Positions 1 to 8,541 are shown, numbered from the stretch's first letter. The stretch is DNA of 64,000 bases from an uncultured Litorivicinus sp. (GCA_902594275.1 CACJLQ010000001.1:1-64000); one strand, 5' to 3'. Notes: a model not told the origin generated them from the sequence alone. Numbers and translations: made by a program.

Positions 1-237
1 ATGAAACAACTTCGCGCTAAGTTGTATGAACGTGAGATGGATGCGAGACGTGCTGAAGCCCAAGCCCTTGAGGACTCAAAAGCAGATATTGGCTGGGGTA
101 GTCAGATTCGTTCTTATGTCTTGGATTCAAGTCGAATTAAGGATTTGAGAACGGGCGTTGAGACCTCCAACACGCAATCCGTTTTGGATGGTGCGTTAGA
201 TCCATTTATTGAAGCAAGTTTGAAGCAGGGACTGTAA
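1..237 (+). CDS. prfB: Peptide chain release factor 2, C-terminal fragment
   Basis: This is the last 78 codons of release factor 2, which reads UGA and UAA stop codons and triggers peptide release on the ribosome. The fragment carries the highly conserved RF2 tail, including [20 protein letters not shown] and the closing FIEASL. The GGQ loop, the stop-codon recognition segment and the programmed frameshift site of this family lie before the window, so they cannot be checked. The first ATG seen is an internal methionine, not the start. Its TAA overlaps the lysS start as TAATG, so the two genes form the usual prfB-lysS operon. Confidence 0.95.
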   Translation: MKQLRAKLYEREMDARRAEAQALEDSKADIGWGSQIRSYVLDSSRIKDLRTGVETSNTQSVLDGALDPFIEASLKQGL

Positions 238-1751
238 TGACTGATCACACCACTCCAGAGATCGAAGTCGATGAAAATCAACTGATCGTTGAGAGACAGA
301 AAAAACTATCTCTGATCCGCGATGCCGAGGGCCCCACCTTTCCGAACGACTTCAGACGGAGCCACTTAGCACTCGATCTTGCGCAAATGTGCGGGTCTGA
401 CGATAAAGAGACCTTGGCTGAGAAAGGGGTGGAAGTCGCTGTCTGTGGTCGTGTGATGTTACGTCGAATCATGGGAAAAGCGAGCTTCTTAACGATTCAG
501 GATGCCAGTGGCCGTATCCAACTTTACGCTCGGAAAGCGGATCTTCCTGACGGCGTTTATGATGACTTTAAGACCTGGGATCTGGGTGACATTGTTGGTG
601 GCCGGGGGACCTTATTTAAAACCAATACCGGAGAGTTATCGGTTCACTTGACCGAGATTCGGTTACTCACCAAATCATTGCGTCCTCTGCCAGATAAACA
701 TAAAGGCCTGACGGATACAGAGCAGCGTTATCGACAGCGCTACATTGATCTCATGACTAATGATGAGACACGTCACGTGTTTACCTTGCGTTCAAAGGTG
801 ATCGCTGCGATTCGTCACTTTTTTGAATCACGCGATTTCTTGGAAGTCGAAACACCGATGTTGCAAGTGATCCCCGGTGGTGCAACGGCGCGCCCTTTTG
901 TCACCTATCACAATGCACTTGATATCGATATGTACCTCCGAATTGCTCCAGAATTGTACTTGAAACGACTGGTTGTTGGTGGATTCGAGCGGGTATTTGA
1001 GATTAACCGCAATTTTCGCAATGAAGGGCTGTCCACCCGTCATAACCCAGAATTCACGATGCTCGAATTTTATTGGGCCTATGCGGATTATCGTGATTTG
1101 ATCACGACCACTGAAGTGCTGCTACGCGAAGTCGCACACAATGTGTGTGGTAAAACCGTATTCACACTGGAAGACGGCTCAGAAGTCGACTTGAAAGAGT
1201 CATTCCATACGTTGACGGTCAAAGAAGCAATTTTGAAGTATTGTGATCAAGCAACAGATGCCATCCTCGATGATCTGGCACAAGCGACAATGCTCGCCCA
1301 ATCATTAGGACTGATAGTCGAATCGTCGTGGGGTCTCGGCAAAGTACAGATTGAGATTTTTGAAGCGGTCGCTGAAGAACAATTGATGCATCCAACATTT
1401 ATCACCGAATATCCGGCTGAAGTGAGCCCACTTGCACGACGCAATGATGAGAATTCGTTTGTTACCGATCGATTCGAATTTTTCATCGGTGGACGGGAAC
1501 TTGCGAATGGGTTTAGTGAGCTCAATGATGCGGAAGATCAGACGAAACGTTTTCGTGAACAAGTTGCGCAAAAAGCCGATGGCGATGATGAAGCAATGTT
1601 CTATGACGATGATTATGTGCGAGCGCTCGAATATGGGTTGCCGCCAACGGCTGGAGAGGGCATTGGTATTGACCGGCTTGTCATGTTTTTAGCTGAGCAG
1701 CATTCGATTCGTGATGTCATTCTTTTCCCAGCGATGCGTCCGCAGGGATAA
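237..1751 (+). CDS. lysS: Lysyl-tRNA synthetase, class II
   Basis: Charges tRNA-Lys with lysine in the cytoplasm. The 504-residue length is normal for bacterial LysS. An N-terminal OB-fold anticodon-binding domain (about residues 55-160) is followed by the class II catalytic core. Motif 1 is around [10 protein letters not shown], motif 2 is [20 protein letters not shown], and motif 3 near the C-terminus contains [12 protein letters not shown]. The ATG start overlaps the prfB stop codon (TAATG), indicating translational coupling. The reading frame is intact and ends 65 bases before a cluster of exporter-like genes on the same strand. Confidence 0.97.
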   Translation: MTDHTTPEIEVDENQLIVERQKKLSLIRDAEGPTFPNDFRRSHLALDLAQMCGSDDKETLAEKGVEVAVCGRVMLRRIMGKASFLTIQDASGRIQLYARKADLPDGVYDDFKTWDLGDIVGGRGTLFKTNTGELSVHLTEIRLLTKSLRPLPDKHKGLTDTEQRYRQRYIDLMTNDETRHVFTLRSKVIAAIRHFFESRDFLEVETPMLQVIPGGATARPFVTYHNALDIDMYLRIAPELYLKRLVVGGFERVFEINRNFRNEGLSTRHNPEFTMLEFYWAYADYRDLITTTEVLLREVAHNVCGKTVFTLEDGSEVDLKESFHTLTVKEAILKYCDQATDAILDDLAQATMLAQSLGLIVESSWGLGKVQIEIFEAVAEEQLMHPTFITEYPAEVSPLARRNDENSFVTDRFEFFIGGRELANGFSELNDAEDQTKRFREQVAQKADGDDEAMFYDDDYVRALEYGLPPTAGEGIGIDRLVMFLAEQHSIRDVILFPAMRPQG

Positions 1752-1816
1752 CCAGAGTCTGGTCATCGGCGAACCATCGCTGTTGATTTGTTCGCTTCTT
1801 TCTCGATGGTGAGTTG

Positions 1817-2227
1817 ATGAATCCGTGGATCGCACATCTTGAAAATCAGGATTTGAAATGGATCGGAGACCATGGTCAAGGGGTCTATTTGGATCCGGGG
1901 ATCGATGTGTATTTTCCGAAGCCGACATTGATCCTTGATGGACAACTCGAGTGTCGAGGTCATGTTCGGGGTAGTGGTGCATTACTGGGAATTTCAGAAT
2001 GGTATCTTGAGGTCGAGCGAGGTGCACTTTGGAGTCTCATTACACCCATTTGGGCACTAGAGTTACCACTGACCCGTCAACATCGAACGGCCTGGAGTGT
2101 TGCGATTGCTGTTGCCATGTCCGCTGAAATTCGGCTTGCACAACCTGATGCCCGCGGCCTTGCTGATGTGGAAGCGGCGCGTTTGAAATTCCGGTATGTT
2201 GTTAGTCAGTTAGAGACCACTTTATGA
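1817..2227 (+). CDS. Hypothetical protein, possible degenerate cyclic-nucleotide-binding-like module
   Basis: A 136-residue soluble protein with no recognised catalytic motif. A TTG just before the chosen ATG at 1817 is a less likely start. The middle (YLDPGIDVYFPKP, then LILDGQL and GSGALLGISEW) has the rhythm of a cyclic-nucleotide-binding beta-roll, but the phosphate-binding cassette of true cNMP domains is not evident. It is the first gene of a tightly packed set ending at 6245, with only 9 bases to the next start. Since NHLM-type exporters carry cNMP-like domains, I infer it belongs to the same pseudo-exporter complex. The fold assignment is a guess from pattern; the gene itself looks real. 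Confidence 0.6.
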   Translation: MNPWIAHLENQDLKWIGDHGQGVYLDPGIDVYFPKPTLILDGQLECRGHVRGSGALLGISEWYLEVERGALWSLITPIWALELPLTRQHRTAWSVAIAVAMSAEIRLAQPDARGLADVEAARLKFRYVVSQLETTL

Positions 2228-2236
2228 GGGACCAAA

Positions 2237-2743
2237 GTGGCTGAAGAAACGCGCCAATCGGCGACAGACAGTTTAGGATTACCTCGCCGGATGTGGTGGT
2301 TGTGGCCATTTGTTGTTCTACTGATTGTGATCTGGGCAATCAGTCTGTGGGCAGTTCGGGTCGCAGATACGCAAACCACGCTTGGTGTTGTGACCTCACA
2401 CCGTGGGCTTGGTAATACCGCACAGGCTGAAGTCGCACTATTCGTCCCCTCGACTATTCGATCACGTGTACTGGGTGAGCGCGTTGATGTGACATGCCAA
2501 GATGAGACACTCATCGGTCAAGTATTTACCGAGTCGGGCGATATTTTGTCTGTTCAAGATATTCGCGACTGGGTTGGAAGCCGATTATTGGCAGAGCGAT
2601 TGTTTAATCAAGGTGTTCGATTACAACAGGTCGTTACCGAGTCAGATGCGAATATCCCGGCGCCGGGTGAACATTGTGACGTGACGTTGATTAGTGGGCG
2701 CGTTCGCCTCATTGATCTGTTAGGCCGTAGCTTAAACCCATGA
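2237..2743 (+). CDS. HlyD-like membrane fusion/adaptor protein, short
   Basis: A 168-residue protein starting with GTG. It has one membrane segment at about residues 20-42 (WLWPFVVLLIVIWAISLWAV) followed by a periplasmic region. The region after the membrane helix, with a segment like GERVDVTCQD and a late PAPGEHCDVTLISGRVRLIDLL, resembles the beta-barrel end of HlyD-family adaptors as found in NHLM bacteriocin exporters. It lacks the long coiled-coil hairpin that lets typical HlyD proteins reach the outer membrane, and is about half their length. Its stop overlaps the next start by 4 bases (ATGA). The role as adaptor of the adjacent exporter-like proteins is inferred from topology and context. 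Confidence 0.55.
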   Translation: MAEETRQSATDSLGLPRRMWWLWPFVVLLIVIWAISLWAVRVADTQTTLGVVTSHRGLGNTAQAEVALFVPSTIRSRVLGERVDVTCQDETLIGQVFTESGDILSVQDIRDWVGSRLLAERLFNQGVRLQQVVTESDANIPAPGEHCDVTLISGRVRLIDLLGRSLNP

Positions 2744-3969
2744 CAGCGACCTTGGATGGCTTTATTGCAACCGGGGCGACTTTTGAAGCGGTCGCCGATC
2801 AAGCTGAATTACTGGGATATCAGTTGAGAGAACGTCGGTTAAAGCCGCCAGTTTCTGGATCTATTTTTGTCGATCAACATGGTCTCCTGCAGCGTGTACG
2901 TTATCAGCTCTTTGGTTGGGTGATGAGTATTGACGGCAACTCAAAAATCCATCTCATTCGGTGGCGAAAGGCGTTTGCGGTCGGCGGATACGTGCTTGAG
3001 CCTGAGGTCGCCGATTATCGACTGAACATACAATGGCTCGCCCTGACGTTAGTGGTTCTCGCACGATTACTGCTCGTGCTGCTGGTTAGCATTCTCGGTC
3101 AGGTGAATGATTTATCGTTGACTCCGCTTTGGATTTTAACAGCCCTCATTTTGGCTTCGACGACTTACACTTCAATTACATTAATTCACAGATCGCAGTG
3201 GCGAGACCTTGAAGCAGCCTTAGATGCGATGGCGCCTGATTGGATTCCGAGACTGTCCAGAGACGTTGGTGGCGGTATCCTCGCATGCTGCACGGTTCTC
3301 GCCATGTTGATGCTCGACAGTGTCCTGCACTTGTCCGCGTCAATTTGGGTGGTGGGGCTTGGTTTCTTATTTCTTGATCTGATGCCAACACGTCATTTTA
3401 AGCAAGCGCGAGCGATTACGCAGAAACCTCGGGTCCGGGTCGAACGAGAGCCAAGAAAAATGATGGATGAGTTGCTCGAGCTACTTCACATCAAAGGCTC
3501 GGGAGTACACGTATTACGGACTCAGGTTCCAGAGCAACTCTTGCGTGCGAGCGAAGAACTGGTTCGTCAAGGCCAACCAATTACTGTTTTAGGTCCAGAA
3601 TCTGAGTTCTTGCCGGGTACCTTGAGGAGTAACTTTGCCTGGGATGCGAGTGATGAAGGTGAATATCATTTCGCTAATTTGATGGAATTGATTGGCATGA
3701 ATCATTGGCGAGAACGTTTCGGTGATTCACTCAATTATCAAATCGGACCTGACAATCAAGGTCTCTCATCCTCAGAGGCAGCCGCATTGGCAGTCGCTCG
3801 TGCACTGGCACAAGGTGCGGATACTCTAATTTTGGTTGACGCGTTAGCGCCTCTGTCGGCTGATCGGCAAATGGAACTACTTAATCGATTAGGTTTTGCG
3901 AATTGTCGGATTTTTGTATTTTCCAGCGTGTCTGACTTGTGGGAAGGTGATGTCATTGAGCTCGACTGA
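2740..3969 (+). CDS. Degenerate ABC exporter-like membrane protein (NHLM-like), incomplete ATPase domain
   Basis: A 409-residue protein with about four membrane segments (near residues 98-120, 128-148, 178-198 and 201-215) and a C-terminal region recognisable as part of an ABC ATPase. FLPGTLRSNFAWD (290-302) matches the lF.GT.reNi block after the Q-loop. LSSSEAAALAVARALAQG (342-359) matches the LSGGQ signature helix, and TLILVDALAPLS (362-373) matches Walker B and the D-loop. The Walker A region is missing altogether, the Walker B acidic pair is VD-A rather than DE, and the switch histidine is serine. The N-terminal 90 residues could be a relic of a C39-peptidase-like domain, without a catalytic cysteine. 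The frame is intact and overlaps both neighbours, which argues against random decay. Confidence 0.6.
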   Translation: MTATLDGFIATGATFEAVADQAELLGYQLRERRLKPPVSGSIFVDQHGLLQRVRYQLFGWVMSIDGNSKIHLIRWRKAFAVGGYVLEPEVADYRLNIQWLALTLVVLARLLLVLLVSILGQVNDLSLTPLWILTALILASTTYTSITLIHRSQWRDLEAALDAMAPDWIPRLSRDVGGGILACCTVLAMLMLDSVLHLSASIWVVGLGFLFLDLMPTRHFKQARAITQKPRVRVEREPRKMMDELLELLHIKGSGVHVLRTQVPEQLLRASEELVRQGQPITVLGPESEFLPGTLRSNFAWDASDEGEYHFANLMELIGMNHWRERFGDSLNYQIGPDNQGLSSSEAAALAVARALAQGADTLILVDALAPLSADRQMELLNRLGFANCRIFVFSSVSDLWEGDVIELD

Positions 3970-5788
3970 AGCACAGATCTTCGAGCTTGCAGCCGGCAAT
4001 GTTTCGGCAGGCCTCGCTAGAGACCGGTTATGGCAAGTCAAAGAAGGCGAGGCGAGACTCCGTCTTCTGATTTCAGACGATGAGATTGGAACCATGCCAG
4101 TTCCTGAATCAGGTTGGTTCCTGGTTCCTGAGTCCGAGTATTTACGTATTCAGTTAATCGCAGACACCGCGATCTCATTTGAAAGTCGGCTCCCACTCAG
4201 TCTGATCCCGCGACTTGGTGATCTTGGACGTCACCAGTTGATTCAACCCATTCGTCAGATGATGTCGGTCGCGGGCGTCGATGATGGTCTCATCGACTGG
4301 AGCGTGAAGTTAGCGCAACCCACATTCCGGTCTTGGTTCGGGGAGTCGTTGGACCAGTCAATTAGACTCGCTCAACCAATGTCGCCCGATATTATGACGC
4401 CGCTGATCGCTGATCATGTGCCGCAAACAATGTTGGAGCAGGATTCGCTGCCCGAGGAACGTCGCGCGCTACCTGTCTTGGTCACTGCATCGATTGTATC
4501 GATTGTTGCTGTTGTCAGTTGGCTTTGCGCGTTAGTGACTCTCGAAGCACCAGGTTTTGTGCTGAGTTATCACTATTCCACTGTTGCGCTTGGAAGTCTG
4601 GGTATTGTTGCGTTAGCTGTTTGGATCATTCATTTGTTCGCCCAGCATTATCGCGACGTTACTCTTGTCGGTTTAGTGGCTGCTTTAGCAATGATGATAT
4701 TGATCCTTCTTTTCGAAGCCCCAAAACTAGCGATCTCGCTGATCTTTTCAGGAGGTCTTATCGGCATTGCATATTGGGTCTATGTGCGACGATTACTCAC
4801 TGAACTTCCAGCGATTGATCAGCCCATGCGCTGGCTATCACTGCGGTTGTCTCGTGATGGAGTCCCTTCCGTCAGAGAACGTGTACTCGAAGTTTGGGAT
4901 CAGGCTCGTCAGTGGGTCATCGCACGGATTGAATTGGTGGCTGAATACAGCCGATTCAGCCGCGCTGTGATTGCCGCAAGTTTAGTGATTCCGGCGATCG
5001 CATCAACAGATGAAACCCGACCCGTTGTTCTAACCGGGTTGTCCCTCGGAGCCTTGCTATTGTTGGAACGTTTGCGGGCTGCAATGCCAGTAAGCCTTGA
5101 GTCGACACCAGAGCAGAGTGATAAAAAAACCGTGCGGCCTTTAGCGCTGAGTGGGGAAGTGCAATATGAGGACGTTGTCTTTCGGCGTCATGCCGGCGAG
5201 GCTCCGTTATTCAATCAACTGAGTTTCCATTGTCCTGATGACAGCTTGGTTCGCATCACGGCTGCTGAGGGTGCTGGTCTCTCAACGCTCAAACATTTAT
5301 TACTCCGCCAGGTCACTCCAGAGCGTGGTATCGTGCGTGTTGGCGGAATGGATGTCGCACGGCTTGATCCGACTGTGCTGGCTCATTCTGTAATTATGCT
5401 CGATCATCCGCGAGACACCGACGTTACGACGGTCGGGGAGTGGTTGTTTATTGAACCGGGCATCGAACCATCGACGCTTGAGATACATCTGCAAGTATTG
5501 TCTGCCAGCCATTGGATTGAATTGTTGCACGATCGTTTGAATGCACCATTGGGAGCTTTGCAAGCGATCGCGGGTCCGCACGGGATGAATCGTTTGAAAA
5601 TTGCACGGGCTTTGTCAAGAAAGGGCCAGCTGATGTGGCTTGATCATTGGTTAGTTGGTCTTGATCAGCATTCGCGAGCACATGTCATCGATAGTCTGGT
5701 TGAGCGCTCTGGGACACGTTTCGTGGTCGATCGCAACGAATTGCTCAAAGGTCAAGCATCGATTCACTGGGAGGTCTCGCGTGATTGA
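3950..5788 (+). CDS. Degenerate NHLM-type ABC exporter with inactive ATPase motifs
   Basis: A 612-residue protein. The ATG at 3950, preceded by GGGAAGG, is preferred over an upstream TTG at 3896; it overlaps the previous gene by 20 bases. Residues 20-80 resemble the cNMP-like N-terminus of NHLM exporter ATPases (RLWQVKEGEARLRLL). Membrane segments lie near 175-197, 211-231, 238-255, 258-279, 338-351 and 359-374. An ABC ATPase domain runs from about 400 to 612. Its Walker A-like loop is EGAGLST (440-446), with leucine 444 where the catalytic lysine belongs. The signature is AGPHG (541-545) instead of LSGGQ. Walker B ends in D565-H566 instead of D-E, and the switch histidine is D594. ATP hydrolysis is therefore unlikely. 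The long open frame suggests a retained non-ATPase role. Confidence 0.65.
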   Translation: MSLSSTEAQIFELAAGNVSAGLARDRLWQVKEGEARLRLLISDDEIGTMPVPESGWFLVPESEYLRIQLIADTAISFESRLPLSLIPRLGDLGRHQLIQPIRQMMSVAGVDDGLIDWSVKLAQPTFRSWFGESLDQSIRLAQPMSPDIMTPLIADHVPQTMLEQDSLPEERRALPVLVTASIVSIVAVVSWLCALVTLEAPGFVLSYHYSTVALGSLGIVALAVWIIHLFAQHYRDVTLVGLVAALAMMILILLFEAPKLAISLIFSGGLIGIAYWVYVRRLLTELPAIDQPMRWLSLRLSRDGVPSVRERVLEVWDQARQWVIARIELVAEYSRFSRAVIAASLVIPAIASTDETRPVVLTGLSLGALLLLERLRAAMPVSLESTPEQSDKKTVRPLALSGEVQYEDVVFRRHAGEAPLFNQLSFHCPDDSLVRITAAEGAGLSTLKHLLLRQVTPERGIVRVGGMDVARLDPTVLAHSVIMLDHPRDTDVTTVGEWLFIEPGIEPSTLEIHLQVLSASHWIELLHDRLNAPLGALQAIAGPHGMNRLKIARALSRKGQLMWLDHWLVGLDQHSRAHVIDSLVERSGTRFVVDRNELLKGQASIHWEVSRD

Positions 5789-6245
5789 GCAGCAACTGTT
5801 CCTTGGCGCATTGACTGAACAGGAATATCGACATTGGCTCGATAACGCAGTCATTAAACAGTTGCGGTCTGGTGAGACGCTCATTGATGAGGACGATTTT
5901 CCCGATATCCATCTCGTTTTGCGTGGTCAATTTGCGATGCGCCGAGGAGAGCGATCGCCGGGTGTCGTCGGTCTGGATGAATTTCTCACCGGTTGGATGA
6001 CTGATCGAGAGTGGCTTGCTGATCGATCAATGGTTCTGATTTGTCTTGATTCAGGTCGTTTCGGGCAAATGCTATCAATTGATCCACGTCGGAAGCAACT
6101 GTTTCACCAAAGTGTCACACCCATGCTGGCCGGTCGCTTATATCGCGATTTATGCGAGACTCAGACTGTTCCTATTGCTCTCACGCGCGGATTTGAGCGA
6201 GGTGTGACGCGTTTCTACGAGCTCCGGCAGATCTTTTTAAAGTGA
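5781..6245 (+). CDS. Cyclic-nucleotide-binding-domain-like protein
   Basis: A 154-residue soluble protein. The GTG at 5781 overlaps the end of the previous gene by 8 bases and is taken as the start. Residues 8-70 read like the first half of a cNMP-binding beta-roll (LTEQEYRHWLDNAVIKQLRS, then GETLIDEDDFPDIHLVLRGQ), as in Crp-type sensors. The phosphate-binding cassette is not clear and there is no DNA-binding helix-turn-helix, so this is not a Crp-like transcription factor. It closes the pseudo-exporter gene set; its own TGA may overlap a GTG at 6242 that could start the following MFS gene. Function unknown; a regulatory or structural module of the complex is inferred. Confidence 0.6.
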   Translation: MIEQQLFLGALTEQEYRHWLDNAVIKQLRSGETLIDEDDFPDIHLVLRGQFAMRRGERSPGVVGLDEFLTGWMTDREWLADRSMVLICLDSGRFGQMLSIDPRRKQLFHQSVTPMLAGRLYRDLCETQTVPIALTRGFERGVTRFYELRQIFLK

Positions 6246-6297
6246 TAAATCAGCAATCATCCAGTCATCAAGGAGAAATTTTTTATATCTTTCGATC

Positions 6298-7410
6298 ATG
6301 ATTTGTTTTTGCGTGTTGTATGCACCGCAACCGATGCTTTCGGAGCTCGCTGAGCGCTTTATGGTCTCAAAGCCTCAGGCGGGTCTTTTGGTTTCGGTGA
6401 CTTTGATTCCATTGGCAATCGCACCACTGAGTTATGGCATTTTTCTCAAACAACTGAGTGCACTCACGATATTGAAATGGGCCTTACCGTTGTTGGCGAT
6501 TGCGATGGCATGTTCTGGCTTTGTGCAGTCCTACGAAGGCATGTTGATTCTTCGTTTGAGTCAGGGTGCGCTGCTTCCCGCGATCATGACCGCAACCATG
6601 GCTTATTTGACGTCCGGCCGAGAAAGTCATGAGCTATCAAGAGTCATGGCACTCTATATATTGGCCACAATCTTTGGGGGAATGGCGGGTCGAGTGGGCT
6701 CCGGTCAGTTGGCTTCTTATATCGAGTGGGAATGGGTCGCGTCGATGTGGGCGGTCCTGCTTTTGCTGGTGACAATGACACCATGGCGACGGGCAACGCC
6801 ACCACCGTTGAATTTGATTAAACCGGATGCGCAACTCATTAAAGAAGCAGTCACTAGCCAAGGGAACGGTCTGATTTTTCTGTCGGTCTTTTGTATGTTT
6901 TGGGTGTTTGCCGGATACCTCAACTACTTGCCATTTCGGATCAATGAGGTCGACTCCGGTGCTTCGACGGGTTTAGTCGGCCAGAGTTATCTTGGATACA
7001 GTATTGGGATTGTCTCTGCTTTGATGGCTGGTTGGCTAGCCAAACGATTTGGTGGTCCGATCCGTGTTGCAATGATCGGATTTATTGTGATGATTGGATC
7101 CCTTGTCCTGTCATTAAGTGAAATGTGGATGTTGATCGCACAGGTATTTGTCATGTGTCTTGGTATGTTTGTGATTCACACCTTGGCTGCATCAGAAGTC
7201 AATCATAACGCCCGGTCGCTGGATGGTGTCGTCAATGGGCTGTATGTCTCATGTTATTACGCGGGTGGGGCATTTGGCGCTTGGCTGATGGGATATGTCT
7301 ACGAGTTATTTGGCTGGACTTTGTTCTTGATGGTCCTTGCTGCAATCGGAGGAATGGGTACTTGGTGCATGTGGATGTATGGCCAGATGCATCAGACACG
7401 ACGACGATAA
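6298..7410 (+). CDS. MFS transporter (YnfM-like), N-terminus uncertain
   Basis: A 370-residue major facilitator superfamily permease with about eleven to twelve hydrophobic helices in the inner membrane. VLYAPQPMLSELAERF near the N-terminus is typical of the YnfM/chloramphenicol-resistance-like MFS group, but there it follows a longer helix 1 than the ATG at 6298 allows. The only good Shine-Dalgarno (AGGAG at 6271-6275) is too far from that ATG. A GTG at 6242 overlapping the previous stop opens a frame that would join this gene if one T were added to the T6 run at 6279-6284. The 3' end overlaps the convergent pterin-synthase-like gene by 19 bases. The substrate cannot be inferred. Confidence 0.8.
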   Translation: MICFCVLYAPQPMLSELAERFMVSKPQAGLLVSVTLIPLAIAPLSYGIFLKQLSALTILKWALPLLAIAMACSGFVQSYEGMLILRLSQGALLPAIMTATMAYLTSGRESHELSRVMALYILATIFGGMAGRVGSGQLASYIEWEWVASMWAVLLLLVTMTPWRRATPPPLNLIKPDAQLIKEAVTSQGNGLIFLSVFCMFWVFAGYLNYLPFRINEVDSGASTGLVGQSYLGYSIGIVSALMAGWLAKRFGGPIRVAMIGFIVMIGSLVLSLSEMWMLIAQVFVMCLGMFVIHTLAASEVNHNARSLDGVVNGLYVSCYYAGGAFGAWLMGYVYELFGWTLFLMVLAAIGGMGTWCMWMYGQMHQTRRR

Positions 7411-7835
7411 ATCGCCGCATTTTTGTCGTTTTCCCGGCACTCAACTTCGAGAAGAAAGGATCGGTGGTTGGTTTGTTCACGGATCCATTTGTCAACATAG
7501 TCAAATACAAACTCTGCGGTGCGTTCCATGCTGACATTGGGTAAGACACGCAGGTCGACAATTTGTTTGTCATGAAGATCCTGAAAAAGTTGTAGTTCGG
7601 GATCGTCTTCATTGATCAGCGTTGTATGATCAAACCAGTAAGACAGCCAGGATTTGATGTCTGAGAATTCACCAAAATCGACGCCAAACCCAGATTCCGC
7701 TAATTCCTCGCATCCAAAAGTCAATTTAAAACTTCGCGAGTAGCCATGGATGAATTTACACTGGCCTTGATGACGCCATTGACGGTGACTACATGGGTAG
7801 TTGTCGAACGTTTTGATGGTTTGGTAAACACTCAT
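7392..7835 (-). CDS. 6-carboxytetrahydropterin synthase (QueD/PTPS)-like protein, altered metal site
   Basis: A 147-residue member of the pyruvoyltetrahydropterin synthase superfamily (T-fold enzymes that make queuosine, folate or biopterin precursors). Visible blocks are PCSHRQW (first zinc-type histidine), QCKFIHGYS (catalytic-type cysteine and second histidine), the VDFGEF strand, the WFDHTTL block and a late VECREN containing the conserved glutamate. The usual HGH zinc motif is HGY here, so one metal ligand is changed. I take the ATG at 7835 (MSVYQTIKTF) because the family start matches; an ATG at 7859 would add eight residues and overlap the divergent FAH gene start. The substrate is uncertain. 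Confidence 0.75.
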   Translation of the reverse strand: MSVYQTIKTFDNYPCSHRQWRHQGQCKFIHGYSRSFKLTFGCEELAESGFGVDFGEFSDIKSWLSYWFDHTTLINEDDPELQLFQDLHDKQIVDLRVLPNVSMERTAEFVFDYVDKWIREQTNHRSFLLEVECRENDKNAAIYRRRV

Positions 7836-7857
7836 TCCTGCAATTATACGAGGTTTC

Positions 7858-8541
7858 ATGATGTCGATGAATTGGAATTCCCCAGTACACCCCGAATTTT
7901 TAACAACAGACAATCGTCGTCTATCAGTGAATCGTATCTTTTGCATCGCCAAGAATTATGAAGAGCATGCCAATGAAATGGGTGGTGAGGTTGATCGTAA
8001 AGCGCCGTTTCATTTTCAGAAAAGTTTCGATGCACTGACTTTTGGCCCAGAGGTTCGCTATCCGAGTCATACAGATGACCTGCACCACGAGGTTGAGCTT
8101 GTTGCAGTCTTGGGTCAAGGAGGGACCAATTTAAGCCTGGAAGAAGCGCAATCCGCTATCTTCGGTTATGCAGTTGGCCTTGATTTCACGCGTCGTGATC
8201 GTCAGGCAGAAGCTAAAGAAAAAGGCCGTCCTTGGGAAATTGCTAAAAATTTTGACGATGCTGGAGTGATGGGTCGGGTGACACCAAAGTCCGAACTGCC
8301 CGCGATGAAAGACGCTGTAATTACCCTTGACGTGAATGATCAGCGACGTCAGGCGGGGAAAATCAATCAAATGGCGTACAACACCACTGAGCTCATCGCC
8401 TTTCTTTCAACACTACAGCAATTGAAAGCAGGTGACCTGATCTTCACGGGAACACCGTCAGGCGTGGGTGCTGTGACTCGTGGTGATCATCTGGTTGGCC
8501 GGATCGATGGCTTAGAGGACTTGGCCATTCAACTCGTTTAG
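7858..8541 (+). CDS. Fumarylacetoacetate hydrolase (FAH) family protein
   Basis: A 227-residue FAH-superfamily enzyme. The family hydrolyses or isomerises beta-diketo and acylpyruvate acids using a divalent metal. Metal-binding acidic residues lie in HHEVELVAVLG, followed by GYAVGLDFTRRD. The C-terminal FTGTPSGVGAVTRGD block is the family hallmark. The short length and FCIAKNYEEHA opening resemble acylpyruvate/fumarylpyruvate hydrolases (YcgM/NagK type). ATGs at 7858 and 7861 are both possible behind GAGG at 7850-7853. The 3' end overlaps the convergent small membrane protein by 4 bases. The exact substrate is not determinable. Confidence 0.88.
   Translation: MMSMNWNSPVHPEFLTTDNRRLSVNRIFCIAKNYEEHANEMGGEVDRKAPFHFQKSFDALTFGPEVRYPSHTDDLHHEVELVAVLGQGGTNLSLEEAQSAIFGYAVGLDFTRRDRQAEAKEKGRPWEIAKNFDDAGVMGRVTPKSELPAMKDAVITLDVNDQRRQAGKINQMAYNTTELIAFLSTLQQLKAGDLIFTGTPSGVGAVTRGDHLVGRIDGLEDLAIQLV

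Noticed and set aside
1773-1810. ACCATCG/CGATGGT inverted repeat after lysS
   Set aside because: Seven-base arms with a 24-base loop and no T-run; could easily be chance.
1817-6245. Pseudogene cluster from a recently decayed bacteriocin exporter
   Set aside because: All five frames are intact and joined by overlaps; simple decay would be expected to leave stops or frameshifts, so retained function is the better reading.
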